Below the pieces are notes generated by a model that saw only the letters and a list, made by a program, of their open reading frames with translations, made no database searches and was not told where the DNA came from. The position numbers were made by a program, and so were the translations under genes. From Phytohabitans maris (GTDB lineage: Bacteria > Actinomycetota > Actinomycetes > Mycobacteriales > Micromonosporaceae): 64,000 bases of DNA. The stretch spans positions 33,751-97,750 of the forward strand of contig NZ_JAVHUY010000040.1 in NCBI RefSeq assembly GCF_031085175.1. Reading direction: 5' to 3'. This document shows positions 8,039-16,561 of this stretch, one piece after another. Position 1 is the stretch's first letter. Every line of letters starts with the position of its first letter.

Positions 8039-9265
8039 ATGGACGAGGCTCAGTACGACCGGACCCGCCTGGGACAGTTCCTGGCGGGGGAGGCGCGCGC
8101 GGACGGGTTCTCCCGGCGGAGCCTGATGCGCCTCTCGGCCGGCGTCGGGCTGGGCGTGGCGGCGGGCGCGGCGGTCGGCGGCAGCGTGCCCGCGCAAGCC
8201 GCGGACCCGCCGATCCTCAAGCCGCTCCCGCCGGAGCTGTTCACCGTCTTCGGCACCAACGCGGAGACCAAGTGGGAGGCGCTGCGCGGCACCGGCCACC
8301 TCGTACCCGTGGATCGTTTCTTCGTGCGCAACCACACGCTGACGCCGCGGATCGACGCGGACGCCTGGCGGTTGCGGATCTCCGGCAGCGGGCTGCGCGG
8401 CGGCCCGGTCGAGCTCACCTACCGCGAGCTTCGCCACCTGCCCGCCGACACGGTCACCGCGGCGGTCGAGTGCGCCGGCAACGGGCGCGGCTTCTTCACC
8501 AGCCAGCAGGGACAGGCCGTCTCGGGCACCGCGTGGAAGCTCGGCGCGGTCGGCGTCGCGCGGTGGAAGGGCGTGCGACTCTCCACGGTGCTCAAACGCG
8601 CCGGCCTGAGCCGCGCGGCGGTCGACGTGCAGCCGGTCGGCCTCGACCCGAACTTCGTCAGCGGCGGCGTCGACCTCGGCCCGGTGCGCCGCCCGCTGCC
8701 GGTCGGCAAGGCGCTGCACGACGTGCTGCTCGCGTACGAGATGAACGGCGCGCCCCTCCCGCCCGACCACGGCTTCCCGGTGCGCGTTGTGGTGCCGGGC
8801 TGGATCGGCATCGCGTCGATCAAGTGGCTGGACGAGCTGGAGGTCTCCGCCGAGCCGCTCTTCTCCCCGTGGAACACGCAGTTCTACCGCCTCTTCGGCC
8901 CCACCTACCCGGCGGACGGCGAGCTGGTCGGGCGGCAGACCGTGAAGAGCGCGTTCGAGCTGGCCTGGGAGGCGACGCTCCCGGCCGGCCGCCAGGTGCT
9001 CACCGGCCGCTCGTGGTCGGGCAACGGGCGGATCCGCCGGGTCGAGGTGAGCACGGACGGGCGCACCTGGCGCCCGGCCCGCCCCACCGGCCCCGGGGCG
9101 GCCTGGCAGCGCTGGGAGTACCCGTGGCACCCGGCTCCCGGCGCGTACACGCTGCGTGCGCGCGCCACCGACGTGACCGGGGTGACCCAGCCGGAGACGG
9201 TGCCGCACAACACGCTGGGTTACCTGTTCGGCGCGATCGTCCGGCACCCCGTGACCGTCGTCTAG
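8039..9265 (+). CDS. Molybdopterin-dependent oxidoreductase, sulfite oxidase type, Tat-exported
   Basis: A 408-residue protein with a twin-arginine signal (SRRSLMRLSAGVGLGVAAGA, residues about 25-45, ending PAQA), so it is folded with cofactor before export. The Moco domain shows the Mo-coordinating cysteine in VECAGNGRGFF (near residue 145) and FFVRNHTLTP. The C-terminal Ig-like dimer domain follows (GRIRRVEVSTDGRTWRPA, near 335). This is the sulfite oxidase / YedY-like architecture. Substrate could be sulfite or a protein methionine sulfoxide. ATG 8039 lies 34 bp after padR. No heme domain or YedZ membrane partner is adjacent. Confidence 0.88.
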   Translation: MDEAQYDRTRLGQFLAGEARADGFSRRSLMRLSAGVGLGVAAGAAVGGSVPAQAADPPILKPLPPELFTVFGTNAETKWEALRGTGHLVPVDRFFVRNHTLTPRIDADAWRLRISGSGLRGGPVELTYRELRHLPADTVTAAVECAGNGRGFFTSQQGQAVSGTAWKLGAVGVARWKGVRLSTVLKRAGLSRAAVDVQPVGLDPNFVSGGVDLGPVRRPLPVGKALHDVLLAYEMNGAPLPPDHGFPVRVVVPGWIGIASIKWLDELEVSAEPLFSPWNTQFYRLFGPTYPADGELVGRQTVKSAFELAWEATLPAGRQVLTGRSWSGNGRIRRVEVSTDGRTWRPARPTGPGAAWQRWEYPWHPAPGAYTLRARATDVTGVTQPETVPHNTLGYLFGAIVRHPVTVV

Positions 9266-9533
9266 CGACCTTTCGGAGTCGGGGCGCGGCTCGTCCCGGG
9301 GTTTCCACCGACGGGATGTGCCCCGGTCCGCCCCAGCTGTGGACCGCATGCTCCCGCGGGCATCGCTCCGGCCGGCGGCTCGCTGGCGCTCGCCGACTTC
9401 CCCGGCCTCCGCTTCCGGCTCCGCGGGGCAAGCCCACTCCGGCTCCCGGCAGGGCCGGGGTGAGATCGCGAACCGCGGAGGGTGAGGTCCGGACCACGAC
9501 GGACAGAGATGCGGTAGCACGGGTCCTCTTTCG

Positions 9534-10784
9534 TTACGGCACCTCGACGGCGAGGCGTTCGGGGCGGGCCTGCCGGATCGGGGTGAGGGTGCCGACCACC
9601 GCCACCAGCAGGCAGGCGACACCGGACAGCAGCGTGGTGGTCGGCACGCCGTAGGTGGCCGCCGACGCGGTCAGCACGGTCGCGCCGACCGGGCCGAGCG
9701 CCGAGTGGATCGTCCAGAACGACGACGTCACCCGCCCCAACAGGTGGTCCGGGGTCACCTCCTGGCGCAGCGACATCGAGCAGATGCCGGCCACGCCGAT
9801 GCCGAACACGACCGTGGTGGCGAGCGCGGCCACCACCGGGACGCTGCGGGTCATGCCGATGCCGGCGATGGCGAGGCCGCAGAGCGCGTACGACCCGATC
9901 CAGCAGGCCCCGAAGCCCCACGAGCGGCGGGCCGGCGCCACCACGAACGCGGCGATGATCGTGCCGACCGCGGCCGTGGCCAGCACGTACCCGACGGTGG
10001 TGTCCGGCCGCCGCAGCTCGTGCCCCACGTAGTAGACGATGATGTCGGTCAGCCCCAGCGTCAGGAACGTCAGGAACCACAGCAGCATGGTCAGCGCCCG
10101 CAGCACCGGGTGCCGCCACAGGAAGCGCACGCCGACCACGAGGTCGCGCCACGACATCTCCTCCGGCCGCCGCGGGTCGCCGACCGGCGTGCGTACGCGC
10201 AGCCGCACGAAGCAGAGCCCGACCGCGGAGACCGCGAACGTGACCGCGTCGACGGCGATCGCGGCGGTCGGCCCGTACAGCCCGGAGAGGATGCCGGCGA
10301 GCACCGGCCCGCCCACGGCGGCCGCCGCGTAGGTGGCGGAGAGGCGGGCGTTCGCCTCGGTGATCCGCTCCGGGTCGACGAGGTTGGGGAGCGTCGCCAC
10401 GTAGGTGACCCGGAAGATCATCGCGAACGCGGCGCCGAGCGGGACGACCACGTACAGGAGCCAGATCTGCGGCGAGACGATCCAGACGATCGGGATCAGC
10501 GCGTACAGGACGGCGCGCGACACGTCGCAGACGATCAGCAGCAGCCGCCGGTCGATCCGGTCGGCGAGCGCGCCGGCGAACACCCCGGTGAGGATCGTCG
10601 ACACACCGGCGAGGCCGGTGAGCAGACCCATCTGCGACACCGATCCGGTGCCGCGGAGCACAAGGAGAGGAATGGCCACATAGGAGAACGAGTCGCCCGC
10701 GACGGACAGCGTCTGCACCACCCAGAACAGCGTGAAGTCGCGATCTCGCCACAGGGACGCGGAGACCATGGCGTATTGGATCAT
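9534..10784 (-). CDS. MFS transporter, MFS_3 (EntS/macrolide-efflux-like) family
   Basis: A 416-residue twelve-helix permease. LWRDRDFTLFWVVQTLSVAGDS and the loop motif GALADRIDRRLLLIVCD are typical of the MFS_3 group, which exports siderophores or macrolide-type drugs. A second signature VTPDHLLGRVTSSFWT sits near residue 345. ATG 10784 is used; ATG 10769 (MVSASLWRDRDF) fits the family N-terminus equally well. It is divergent from the secreted Asp-box gene. The 268-bp space after its stop (9266-9533) holds only GC-rich low-complexity sequence with no gene. Confidence 0.88.
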   Translation of the reverse strand: MIQYAMVSASLWRDRDFTLFWVVQTLSVAGDSFSYVAIPLLVLRGTGSVSQMGLLTGLAGVSTILTGVFAGALADRIDRRLLLIVCDVSRAVLYALIPIVWIVSPQIWLLYVVVPLGAAFAMIFRVTYVATLPNLVDPERITEANARLSATYAAAAVGGPVLAGILSGLYGPTAAIAVDAVTFAVSAVGLCFVRLRVRTPVGDPRRPEEMSWRDLVVGVRFLWRHPVLRALTMLLWFLTFLTLGLTDIIVYYVGHELRRPDTTVGYVLATAAVGTIIAAFVVAPARRSWGFGACWIGSYALCGLAIAGIGMTRSVPVVAALATTVVFGIGVAGICSMSLRQEVTPDHLLGRVTSSFWTIHSALGPVGATVLTASAATYGVPTTTLLSGVACLLVAVVGTLTPIRQARPERLAVEVP

Positions 10785-10859
10785 TCACGGCCCGTGTTCG
10801 TCAGCATCGATGGCCGTTAACATCCTCACATTGACGTGCGTACGGTATGTTTTGCGTGT

Positions 10860-12089
10860 ATGAGAGCGATCTTCGCCGCGCTTCTTCTGGCCGTACCCCT
10901 CACCCTCGCCGCGACGCCGGCGCGGGCGGCCACCCCCTCCTCCGCTCCGGCTTCGCCGGCCCAGGTCGCCGCCCCCTCGGCCGCCCGCACGTCTCCGGCT
11001 CAGCCGGCCGCGCACCTAGCCGGTTCCGGTTTCGCTTCGCGGGCTGAGGTGGCTGTGGTTCCTTCGTGGCGGTTGGCCGGTTCCGGTTCCGCTTCGCGGG
11101 CTGAGGCGGCGGTGCTTCCTTCCTGGCGGCTCGCCGACTCCGGCTCCACCGCGCGCTTGCGGGGCCTCGACGTGGTGAGCGCGAAGGTGGCCTGGGCCAG
11201 CGGCTCGGGCGGCACCGTGCTGCGCACCGTCGACGGTGGACGCACCTGGCGGCAGGTAGGCCCGCCGGACACCGCCGACCTGCAGTTTCGCGACATCGAG
11301 GCGTTCGGGGCGGACCGCGCGGTCGCGCTCTCGATCGGCGAGGGCGAGGCCTCCCGCGTATACGCCACGAGCGACGGCGGCCGCACCTGGACCGAGACGT
11401 TCCGCAACGACGAGCCGCGCGCGTTCTACGACTGCATGGCGTTCTTCGACCACCGGCGCGGCCTGGCCCTCTCCGACCCGGTCGACGGCCGGTACCGGAT
11501 AGCGTCCACGGTGGACGGTGGTCGCACCTGGAAGGTGCTCCCGCCCGACCGCATGCCGGACGCCCTGGCCGGCGAGTTCGCGTTCGCCGCGAGTGGCACC
11601 TGCCTGGTCACCGCCGGCGCGGGTCCGTGGGCCTGGTTCGCGACCGGGGGCGGCGCCACCGCCCGGGTCTTCGCCACCTCCGACTACGGCCGCAGCTGGA
11701 AGGTCACCGACACGCCGGTACCCAGCGGCGCGTCGGCGGGCATCTACTCCCTCGCGTTCCGCGACCCCTGGCACGGCATCGCGGTCGGCGGCGACTTCGC
11801 GGCCCCGACCGCCGCGCCCGACGCCGCCGCGACCAGCCGGGACGGCGGGCGCACGTGGCGGGTCGCCCGGACCGTTCCCGGCGAGTACCGCTCCGGCGCC
11901 GCCTGGGTGCCGTGGCGGTGGAACACCGCACTGGCCGTCGGCCCGACCGGCAGCGACCTGTCCCGCGACGGCGGCCGCACCTGGACCCGCTTCGACACCG
12001 GCAGCTTCGACGCGGTCGACTGCGCGCCGGACGGCACGTGCTGGGCGTCGGGGGAGCAGGGCCGGCTGGCCCGGTTGACCCGCATGTGA
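10860..12089 (+). CDS. Secreted Asp-box (BNR/Ycf48-like) beta-propeller protein
   Basis: A 409-residue exported protein. ATG 10860 gives a clean Sec signal peptide, MRAIFAALLLAVPLTLAATP, ending ARA. After a low-complexity linker enlarged by a 57-bp tandem repeat, the rest is a beta-propeller with repeated Asp-box motifs: VDGGRTWRQ, SDGGRTWTE, VDGGRTWKV, SDYGRSWKV, SRDGGRTWRV and SRDGGRTWTR. The family is annotated as oxidoreductase, sialidase-like or photosystem II assembly factor-like; no catalytic sialidase residues are evident. It starts 75 bp from a divergent MFS gene. Function is unknown beyond a likely extracellular binding role. Confidence 0.8.
   Translation: MRAIFAALLLAVPLTLAATPARAATPSSAPASPAQVAAPSAARTSPAQPAAHLAGSGFASRAEVAVVPSWRLAGSGSASRAEAAVLPSWRLADSGSTARLRGLDVVSAKVAWASGSGGTVLRTVDGGRTWRQVGPPDTADLQFRDIEAFGADRAVALSIGEGEASRVYATSDGGRTWTETFRNDEPRAFYDCMAFFDHRRGLALSDPVDGRYRIASTVDGGRTWKVLPPDRMPDALAGEFAFAASGTCLVTAGAGPWAWFATGGGATARVFATSDYGRSWKVTDTPVPSGASAGIYSLAFRDPWHGIAVGGDFAAPTAAPDAAATSRDGGRTWRVARTVPGEYRSGAAWVPWRWNTALAVGPTGSDLSRDGGRTWTRFDTGSFDAVDCAPDGTCWASGEQGRLARLTRM
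11019..11148. repeat. 57-bp in-frame tandem repeat in the Asp-box gene
   Basis: Two near-identical 57-bp units start at GCCGGTTCCGG (11019 and 11076) and a third partial unit starts at 11133. Each encodes 19 residues of the form AGSGxASRAExAVxPSWRL, placed between the signal peptide and the propeller. The unit length is a multiple of three, so the frame survives. Its sequence does not resemble the propeller and looks like repeat DNA captured by the gene. Confidence 0.75.
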
Positions 12090-12510
12090 CCTGGCCCGCT
12101 GCCTCTCGGCGGTGGCCCCTTGCGGCGGCTTGGTGTGACCTTCTTGAGGCTGCCCTGCTGCGGCTTTGGACGGCTCTGGCTGCGGCTTTCTCGGGTGGCT
12201 CTGCTGTGCGGGCTTTTGGGTAGCCCCGCTGCGGGCTTCGGGCGGCCATGCTGCGCGCTTGGTGGCCCTTGGGTGGCCCTGCTGCGGGCTTTGGGCGGCC
12301 TGGGTGGCCCTGCTCGGCCTTCGGGCGGCTCTGCTGGGGCTTGGGTGGCCCTGCTTGGGGGGTGGGCCCTGCCGGGTTTTGGGGGTGGCCCTGCTGGCTT
12401 TGGGGTGGCCTTGGGCGGCCCTGCTGGGCTTTGGGTGGTCCTGCCGGGCTTTGGGTGGCTTTCGGGGCGGCCCGGGTCGGGCCGCCCCGCGCTCTCGCGG
12501 CCGGGGTCTT
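12090..12510. repeat. Degenerate GGTGGCCCTGCTGGGCTTTGG-type repeat, no gene
   Basis: About 420 bp between two convergent genes consists of imperfect repeats built from GGGTGGCCCTGCTGGGC and TTTGGG blocks with no constant period. Several frames stay open only because stop codons are rare in it, and their products are Gly/Ala/Trp-rich without family signatures. It is best read as expanded low-complexity DNA, possibly also acting as a transcription barrier between the convergent genes. Confidence 0.6.
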
Positions 12511-12532
12511 GAAGCCGATCGGCGAAAGGTCG

Positions 12533-13111
12533 CTACAGGAAGCTGACCGGCGGCGGCTCGTTGCCCGGGCGCCACTTGATCCCGCAGCCGAGGCTCGGCA
12601 CGTGCGGCTCGGGCACGGCCTCGCCGCGCAGGGCGGCGTCGGCGGCGGTGCGGAGCAGGTCGCCGGTCACCGGCACGTCGTTCTTGGGGCGGGCCTCGTC
12701 GAACGCGCCCCGGTAGACCAGCCGGCGCTGCGCGTCGTAGAGGAAGAAGTCGGGGGTGCAGGCGGCGCTGTAGGCCTTGGCCACGTCCTGGGAGCTGTCC
12801 ACCAGGTACGGGAAGGTGAACCCGGCCCGCTCCACCTGCGCGGCCAGCCCGGGCACGTCGTCGTCCGGGTAGTTCTCCACGTCGTTGCTGCAGATGCCGA
12901 TCGCGGCGAGCCCCTTACCCGCGTACTCCGCGGCGAACGCGCCGAGCGCCGACTCGACGTGGCGCACGTACGGGCAGTGGTTGCTGAGGAAGACGACAAG
13001 CAGAGCCGGCGCGGACACGTCGGCGAGCTTCACCTCCGGACCGGCCACCGAGGGCAGTGCGAAGTCCGGCGCGGGCGTGCCCAACGGCACGAGAAACGAC
13101 GAAACGGCCAT
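12533..13111 (-). CDS. Redoxin (AhpC/TSA-type thioredoxin-fold) protein
   Basis: A 192-residue thioredoxin-fold protein of the AhpC/TSA-Redoxin group, usually an antioxidant thiol peroxidase or reductase in the cytoplasm. LGTPAPDFALPSV opens the domain. The active-site region is VVFLSNHCPYVRH, with one cysteine (near residue 46) where classic thioredoxins have CxxC, and ACTPDFFLYD supplies the cis-Pro loop. This NHCPYVRH subgroup is widespread in bacteria. ATG 13111 fits the family start. It is flanked by repeat DNA on both sides and is monocistronic. Confidence 0.88.
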   Translation of the reverse strand: MAVSSFLVPLGTPAPDFALPSVAGPEVKLADVSAPALLVVFLSNHCPYVRHVESALGAFAAEYAGKGLAAIGICSNDVENYPDDDVPGLAAQVERAGFTFPYLVDSSQDVAKAYSAACTPDFFLYDAQRRLVYRGAFDEARPKNDVPVTGDLLRTAADAALRGEAVPEPHVPSLGCGIKWRPGNEPPPVSFL

Positions 13112-13256
13112 GGACCGAGCCTAGTCCGCGCCCGAACGCCCCGAGCGGCCGGACGAGCGACGTCCCGCACGCCAGGACGCCCCACCGGCCCGTGGCCTCG
13201 GCCTCGCCTGGCCTCTCGCTTCGACCTCACCCTTTCACCTCAACCTTGCCCCTGCC

Positions 13257-13391
13257 TTCGGCCTCGCCCCCTTCGGCCTCGCCCCCTTCGGCCTCGCCCC
13301 CTTCGGCCTCGCCCCCTTCGGCCTCGCCCCCTTCGGCCTCGCCCCCTTCGGCCTCGCCCCCTTCGGCCTCGCCCCCTTCGGCCTCGCCCCC
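13257..13391. repeat. Minisatellite: nine perfect copies of a 15-bp unit
   Basis: Nine uninterrupted copies of TTCGGCCTCGCCCCC run from 13257 to 13391, followed by a tenth partly diverged copy. On the plus strand one frame reads as PPSAS repeats and on the minus strand another reads as RPKGA repeats, but no start, RBS or conserved domain supports translation. Copy number is likely to vary between strains by slippage. Confidence 0.95.
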
Positions 13392-13793
13392 TTCGGCCTT
13401 GACCTCGCTCCGGGCTTTCGGCCTTGACCTCGCTGCGTGCCTTTGGCGTCTGGAGGCCGAGCCCGCGGGCCAGCTCCGATCGACGGCTTCGCCCGCGAGG
13501 CCCCGGACCGCCCGGTCTCAGAGCCGTGCTGGCCCTGGACCGCACATGGTGAAGCCGCGCGGGAGCAGCGGTCCGTCCAGGTAACGCGTCCGGCCGCCGT
13601 CCCGGTTGCGCCTGGCGCTCCGGCTCGGCCGGCATGCCTGGCCTGCGGGGCGTCGGGCCTGGCTGTGGGGCTTCGGGCTTGGCTTGTGGGCGTCGGGCAT
13701 GGGTTGGGCGGCGTTGGATGTCTGGCCTGCGTGGCATTCGGGGCCCGGCTCGATCTGTGGGGCGGCGGTGCCGGTTGCCGGGCGTGCGGCGCG
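13392..13793. other. Intergenic low-complexity DNA, no gene seen
   Basis: The minisatellite decays into looser repeats (CTTCGGCCTTGACC, GGGCGTCGGGC and similar) up to the stop of the response regulator gene. Open frames here lack starts, ribosome sites and recognisable domains. The 145 bp before the minisatellite (13112-13256) is also non-coding and should hold the promoter of the redoxin gene. Nothing else is seen. Confidence 0.6.
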
Positions 13794-14450
13794 TCAGGCG
13801 CCAGGGCGGACCAGGCCGGTCTCGTAGGCCAGGATGACCGCCTGGACACGGTCGCGCAGGTCGAGCTTGGCCAGGATCCGCTTCACGTGGGTCTTCACCG
13901 TCGACTCCTCGACGATCAGCGACTTGGCGATCTCCGCATTGGACAGTCCGCGCGCCACCAGCTCCAGCACGTCCCGCTCGCGCGGCGTCAGGTCGCGCAA
14001 CCGCCGGCTGGCGGCGGGGTCGAGCCGCGGCTGGCGCGCCATGTGGTCGACAACCGTCCGGGTCACCGACGGCGACAGCAGCGACTCCCCGCCCGCGATC
14101 GTGTGGATCGCCTCGATGAGCTGCTCGGGCCGGGTGCGCTTGAGCAGAAACCCGGACGCGCCCGCGCTCAACGCCCCGAACACGTAGTCGTCGTCCTCGA
14201 ACGTCGTCAGCATCAGAATCCGCGTCTCCGGCACCGCCCCGATCAGCTCGCGAGTGGCGGCGATCCCGTCGAGGCGCGGCATGCGCACGTCCATCAGCAC
14301 GATGTCGGGGCGCAGTCGTCGGGCCACGTCGACCGCCGCCCGTCCATCCGCCGCCTCGCCGACCACGTCGACGGACTCGTCGCTGGAGAGGACCGCTCGC
14401 AGTCCGGCCCGCATCAGGTCGTCGTCGTCCACGACGAGCACCCGGATCAC
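13794..14450 (-). CDS. NarL/LuxR-type response regulator (orphan)
   Basis: A 218-residue two-component regulator. The receiver domain starts VIRVLVVDDDDLMRAGL, with phospho-acceptor Asp in IVLMDVRMPRLDG (near residue 53), the Thr in MLTTFED and the Lys in LLKRTRP. The C-terminal LuxR HTH is LTPRERDVLELVARGLSNAEIA with VKTHVKRILAKL. GTG 14450 is the start because homology begins at once; it overlaps by GTGA the stop (14447-14449) of a short decayed upstream frame. That overlap is the usual link to a sensor kinase gene, but the kinase is missing and repeat DNA takes its place. Confidence 0.92.
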   Translation of the reverse strand: MIRVLVVDDDDLMRAGLRAVLSSDESVDVVGEAADGRAAVDVARRLRPDIVLMDVRMPRLDGIAATRELIGAVPETRILMLTTFEDDDYVFGALSAGASGFLLKRTRPEQLIEAIHTIAGGESLLSPSVTRTVVDHMARQPRLDPAASRRLRDLTPRERDVLELVARGLSNAEIAKSLIVEESTVKTHVKRILAKLDLRDRVQAVILAYETGLVRPGA

Positions 14451-14539
14451 GCCGCCCCCTCGCGCCGTCGCGCCCCGCCGGCCGGCCGTGGGCCGCCCAC
14501 CGCCCGCTCTCCCCAGGCGGTTCCCGGCCCGCGGATTCC

Positions 14540-14850
14540 TCGCGGCGCGCGGCGCGGCAGTGATGCGGTCGGTGCTCGCCGCCCGCGACACGCGCGCGGA
14601 ACGCCAAGTGCCCGCCACCCGCGGGATGCCTCCGCCATGCGATATGCGTGCCGCCCGGGACGCCGCCGCGGTCCGCCGTGTGCCGTCGGTGTTCGCCGCC
14701 CGCGAAACGCTCCGGGCACGCGACTCGCGCGCCACCCGGGGAGTCGTCGCGGTCCGTGGTGTGCCGTGGGTGCTCGCCGCCCGCGAAACGCTCCGGGCGC
14801 GCGACTCGTGCGCCGCCCGGGGAGTCGTCGTGGCGCGTCGTGAGGCGGTG
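14540..14850. repeat. Degenerate 81-bp tandem repeat replacing a lost kinase gene
   Basis: GCCGCCCGCGAAACGCTCCG recurs at 14695 and 14776 (period 81) with GGGGAGTCGTCG following each copy, and a looser copy lies near 14572. The repeats fill the space between the response regulator and the MmpL remnant. Both strands stay open through it, but the products are Arg/Ala/Ser-rich with no domain. The bases just upstream of the regulator (about 14447-14520, minus strand) encode a short tail ending ARRREGAA that may be the last trace of the kinase. Confidence 0.6.
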
Positions 14851-15045
14851 GTGCTGAGTCCCGATCGGATGCTCCAGCAGTTCGGCCTGGGCCTGGCGGT
14901 CGCGGTCCTCCTCGACGCCGTCGTCATCCGTTGCCTGGTACTGCCCGCCGTGATGCACCTGCTCGGCGCCCGCGCGTGGTGGCTCCCGGGCCCGATCGCC
15001 CGCGTCCTGCCGAGGCTGGCCATCGAACGCCCGGCGACCGAGTGA
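14838..15045 (+). pseudogene. C-terminal remnant of an MMPL-family RND transporter
   Basis: The last 65-70 codons of this frame match the end of MmpL-type transporters: a final membrane helix FGLGLAVAVLLDAVVIRCLV, then LPAVMHLLGARAWWLP and a basic RVLPRL tail. Everything upstream of LSPDRMLQQ, about 600-700 residues in intact proteins, is missing and replaced by the 81-bp repeats. No start codon or RBS is evident. MMPL genes are often found convergent to a two-component pair, which fits one deletion having removed most of the transporter and the kinase. Confidence 0.8.
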
Positions 15046-15083
15046 CCCGCCGACCGAGTGACCCGCCGACCGAGTGACCCGGC
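15036..15083. repeat. 16-bp tandem repeat over the MmpL stop codon
   Basis: GACCGAGTGACCCGCC is repeated nearly three times (15036, 15052, 15068), beginning inside the last codons of the MmpL remnant and duplicating its TGA stop. This is a local slippage expansion. Confidence 0.85.
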
Positions 15084-15266
15084 GCCGCGTGCGGGCGAAC
15101 GCCGGCAGGAAGCGCAGGCCCACTCGACCGGCCAACGCGGTGGCCACTGACGTTTACCGGCCGACCGGTGCCCTCGGCCGCTGGTCAGGCCGGGGCGGCG
15201 AAGCCGGCAGAGGAGAGTGGTCACCGCACCGGGTGGCCACGATCGAGGGGAGGCCATAATGGACGG

Positions 15267-15527
15267 ATGCTGAGGTGGGAGTACGCCCTACTGGTTCGCC
15301 GCCGCGAGGCGTCGGGGGCTTCGGAGTGGCGCCTGTCGTATACCTGGTACTCGCCGGACGGCACGCGGCAGGACGTGTCCGCGCTGGGCGACACCGCCAT
15401 CTCCCACCTCAACCGGGCCGGCGCCCGCGGCTGGGAGCTGGTCTCGACCGAGGAGGACGTCAACAACCTCGAAGGCACCACCGAGGTCCACCGGTACTAC
15501 CTCAAGCGACCAATTCCCGAGAAGTGA
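15267..15527 (+). CDS. Small DUF4177-like protein
   Basis: An 86-residue protein beginning MLRWEYALLVRR and containing LNRAGARGWELVSTEE, the WEYK...GWELV pattern of the DUF4177 family of small proteins of unknown function. ATG 15267 is preceded by GGGGAGG at about 12-18 bp; the nearer ATG 15259 is out of frame. There is no signal peptide or membrane segment. It stands alone between the MmpL remnant and a SUKH-like gene on the other strand. The 117 bp after it shows nothing recognisable. Confidence 0.75.
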   Translation: MLRWEYALLVRRREASGASEWRLSYTWYSPDGTRQDVSALGDTAISHLNRAGARGWELVSTEEDVNNLEGTTEVHRYYLKRPIPEK

Positions 15528-15644
15528 GCCCTGAACAGGGGTTTTACCGCCCAACCGTACAGTGGCGCATAGCACGGCGCTGTCAGTGAGGACATCTGCA
15601 TGCGGCGGGCGGAGCTTGCGCGGCATCGGCCGCGATCCGCTTGT

Positions 15645-16217
15645 CTACCGGCGCAGATGCTCCTCGTAGGCGTCGCCGTGGTACGGCCCGGGCGGGGCGG
15701 GCTGCTGCCCGTTCGTGGCTAGCAGTCGTTGCAGCAGCTCGGCGATGCCGTCGGCGACGATCGGCATGTCTCCGACGAGACCGTAGGTATCCCAGCCCGC
15801 GAGGTAGCACAGGCCCGCCCGGGCTGGATGAAGGTCGATCACGATGTGCGGCTCGGTGCTGGTGCCGGTACCTCCGTCAGCGATCACGAAGCATCCGTTG
15901 GTCAGGTCCGACGGGTCTGTGGCGGCGATCTCCTCGGCGATGTCAGGAGTGAGCAACCGAGGGCTGGCGGCGACCAACTCGTCGGGGCCGCTAACCCTCC
16001 ACGGGTAAGGGGCGTCTTCGAACAGCGTCGCCCCACCACAACGTCGGTACAGTTCCCGCAGATCATCGGGGACGGCCAGGCCGACAGGGATACGCGGTGG
16101 ACCGACCGGTGGCCGAAGGTGGCAGCCGATTCGGGTGGTGATGTCGTCCAGCGCGCGTTCCAGTGCGTTGCTCTGTCGATTCGCCGAAGCCACGGCGCAA
16201 CCGTACCGGCCGGCCAA
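15645..16217 (-). CDS. SMI1/KNR4 (SUKH)-like protein
   Basis: A protein of up to 190 residues with the SUKH superfamily pattern: IPVGLAVPDDLRELYRRCGGATLFEDAPY near the front, then a beta-rich core with CFVIADGGTGTSTEPHIVIDL and a final LLQRLLATN helix. SUKH proteins are often immunity proteins against polymorphic toxins, but many are solitary, and no toxin gene is adjacent here. TTG 16217 has a GAGG at good spacing; GTG 16193 is an alternative start giving 182 residues. Confidence 0.7.
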   Translation of the reverse strand: MAGRYGCAVASANRQSNALERALDDITTRIGCHLRPPVGPPRIPVGLAVPDDLRELYRRCGGATLFEDAPYPWRVSGPDELVAASPRLLTPDIAEEIAATDPSDLTNGCFVIADGGTGTSTEPHIVIDLHPARAGLCYLAGWDTYGLVGDMPIVADGIAELLQRLLATNGQQPAPPGPYHGDAYEEHLRR

Positions 16218-16561
16218 CCGGTCCTCGGCGCACTCCTTTGCCGCTCATCCGCCGGTTCCGCAGCCTGCTACGGGAAAGCAGCCCGCTACGGGAAAGCACT
16301 AACGTGAGGGTGCCCTCGGGGAGTGCGGTGAGGAGGCTGTGGGTAAACGCCGCCGGCAGCGAGATGTTGACCGCGGCCCGAGACCGGTGGGCCGGCGTAT
16401 GGCGTGCCCGCCGACCGGCCCAGGCCGTCCACCTTGGACCAACGCGAAGTGTCGTCCACATCGGACGGTGCTCTGTTGGAAGGCAACCACTGACCGGTGG
16501 CCCGTCGTCGCCGGGTATGCCTTAGGATTTCGCCGGTTGCCCGCCCCTGGCCGAGGAGTCC
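16218..16561. other. Intergenic region between divergent genes, no gene seen
   Basis: This 344-bp stretch separates the SUKH-like gene from the ion channel gene. It contains a short direct repeat (GCTACGGGAAAGCA near 16266 and 16285). It also holds the RBS GAGGAG at 16552-16557 just before the channel start. All frames give products without recognisable domains. Confidence 0.5.

Noticed and set aside
13257..13391. CRISPR-like array
   Set aside because: Units are directly adjacent with no spacers, only 15 bp long, and no cas genes are present.
13057..13584. Proline/serine repeat protein (PPSAS repeats) over the minisatellite
   Set aside because: No RBS, no conserved flanks and equal openness of other frames; the pattern is a simple consequence of a 15-bp repeat without stop codons.
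13240..15147. Long minus-strand frame as an N-terminally extended response regulator
   Set aside because: Homology starts exactly at GTG 14450; the upstream part is repeat DNA and overlaps the MmpL remnant on the other strand.
15645..16217. Toxin-immunity locus based on the SUKH-like gene
   Set aside because: No polymorphic toxin, WXG100 or secretion gene is adjacent; the SUKH fold alone is not enough.
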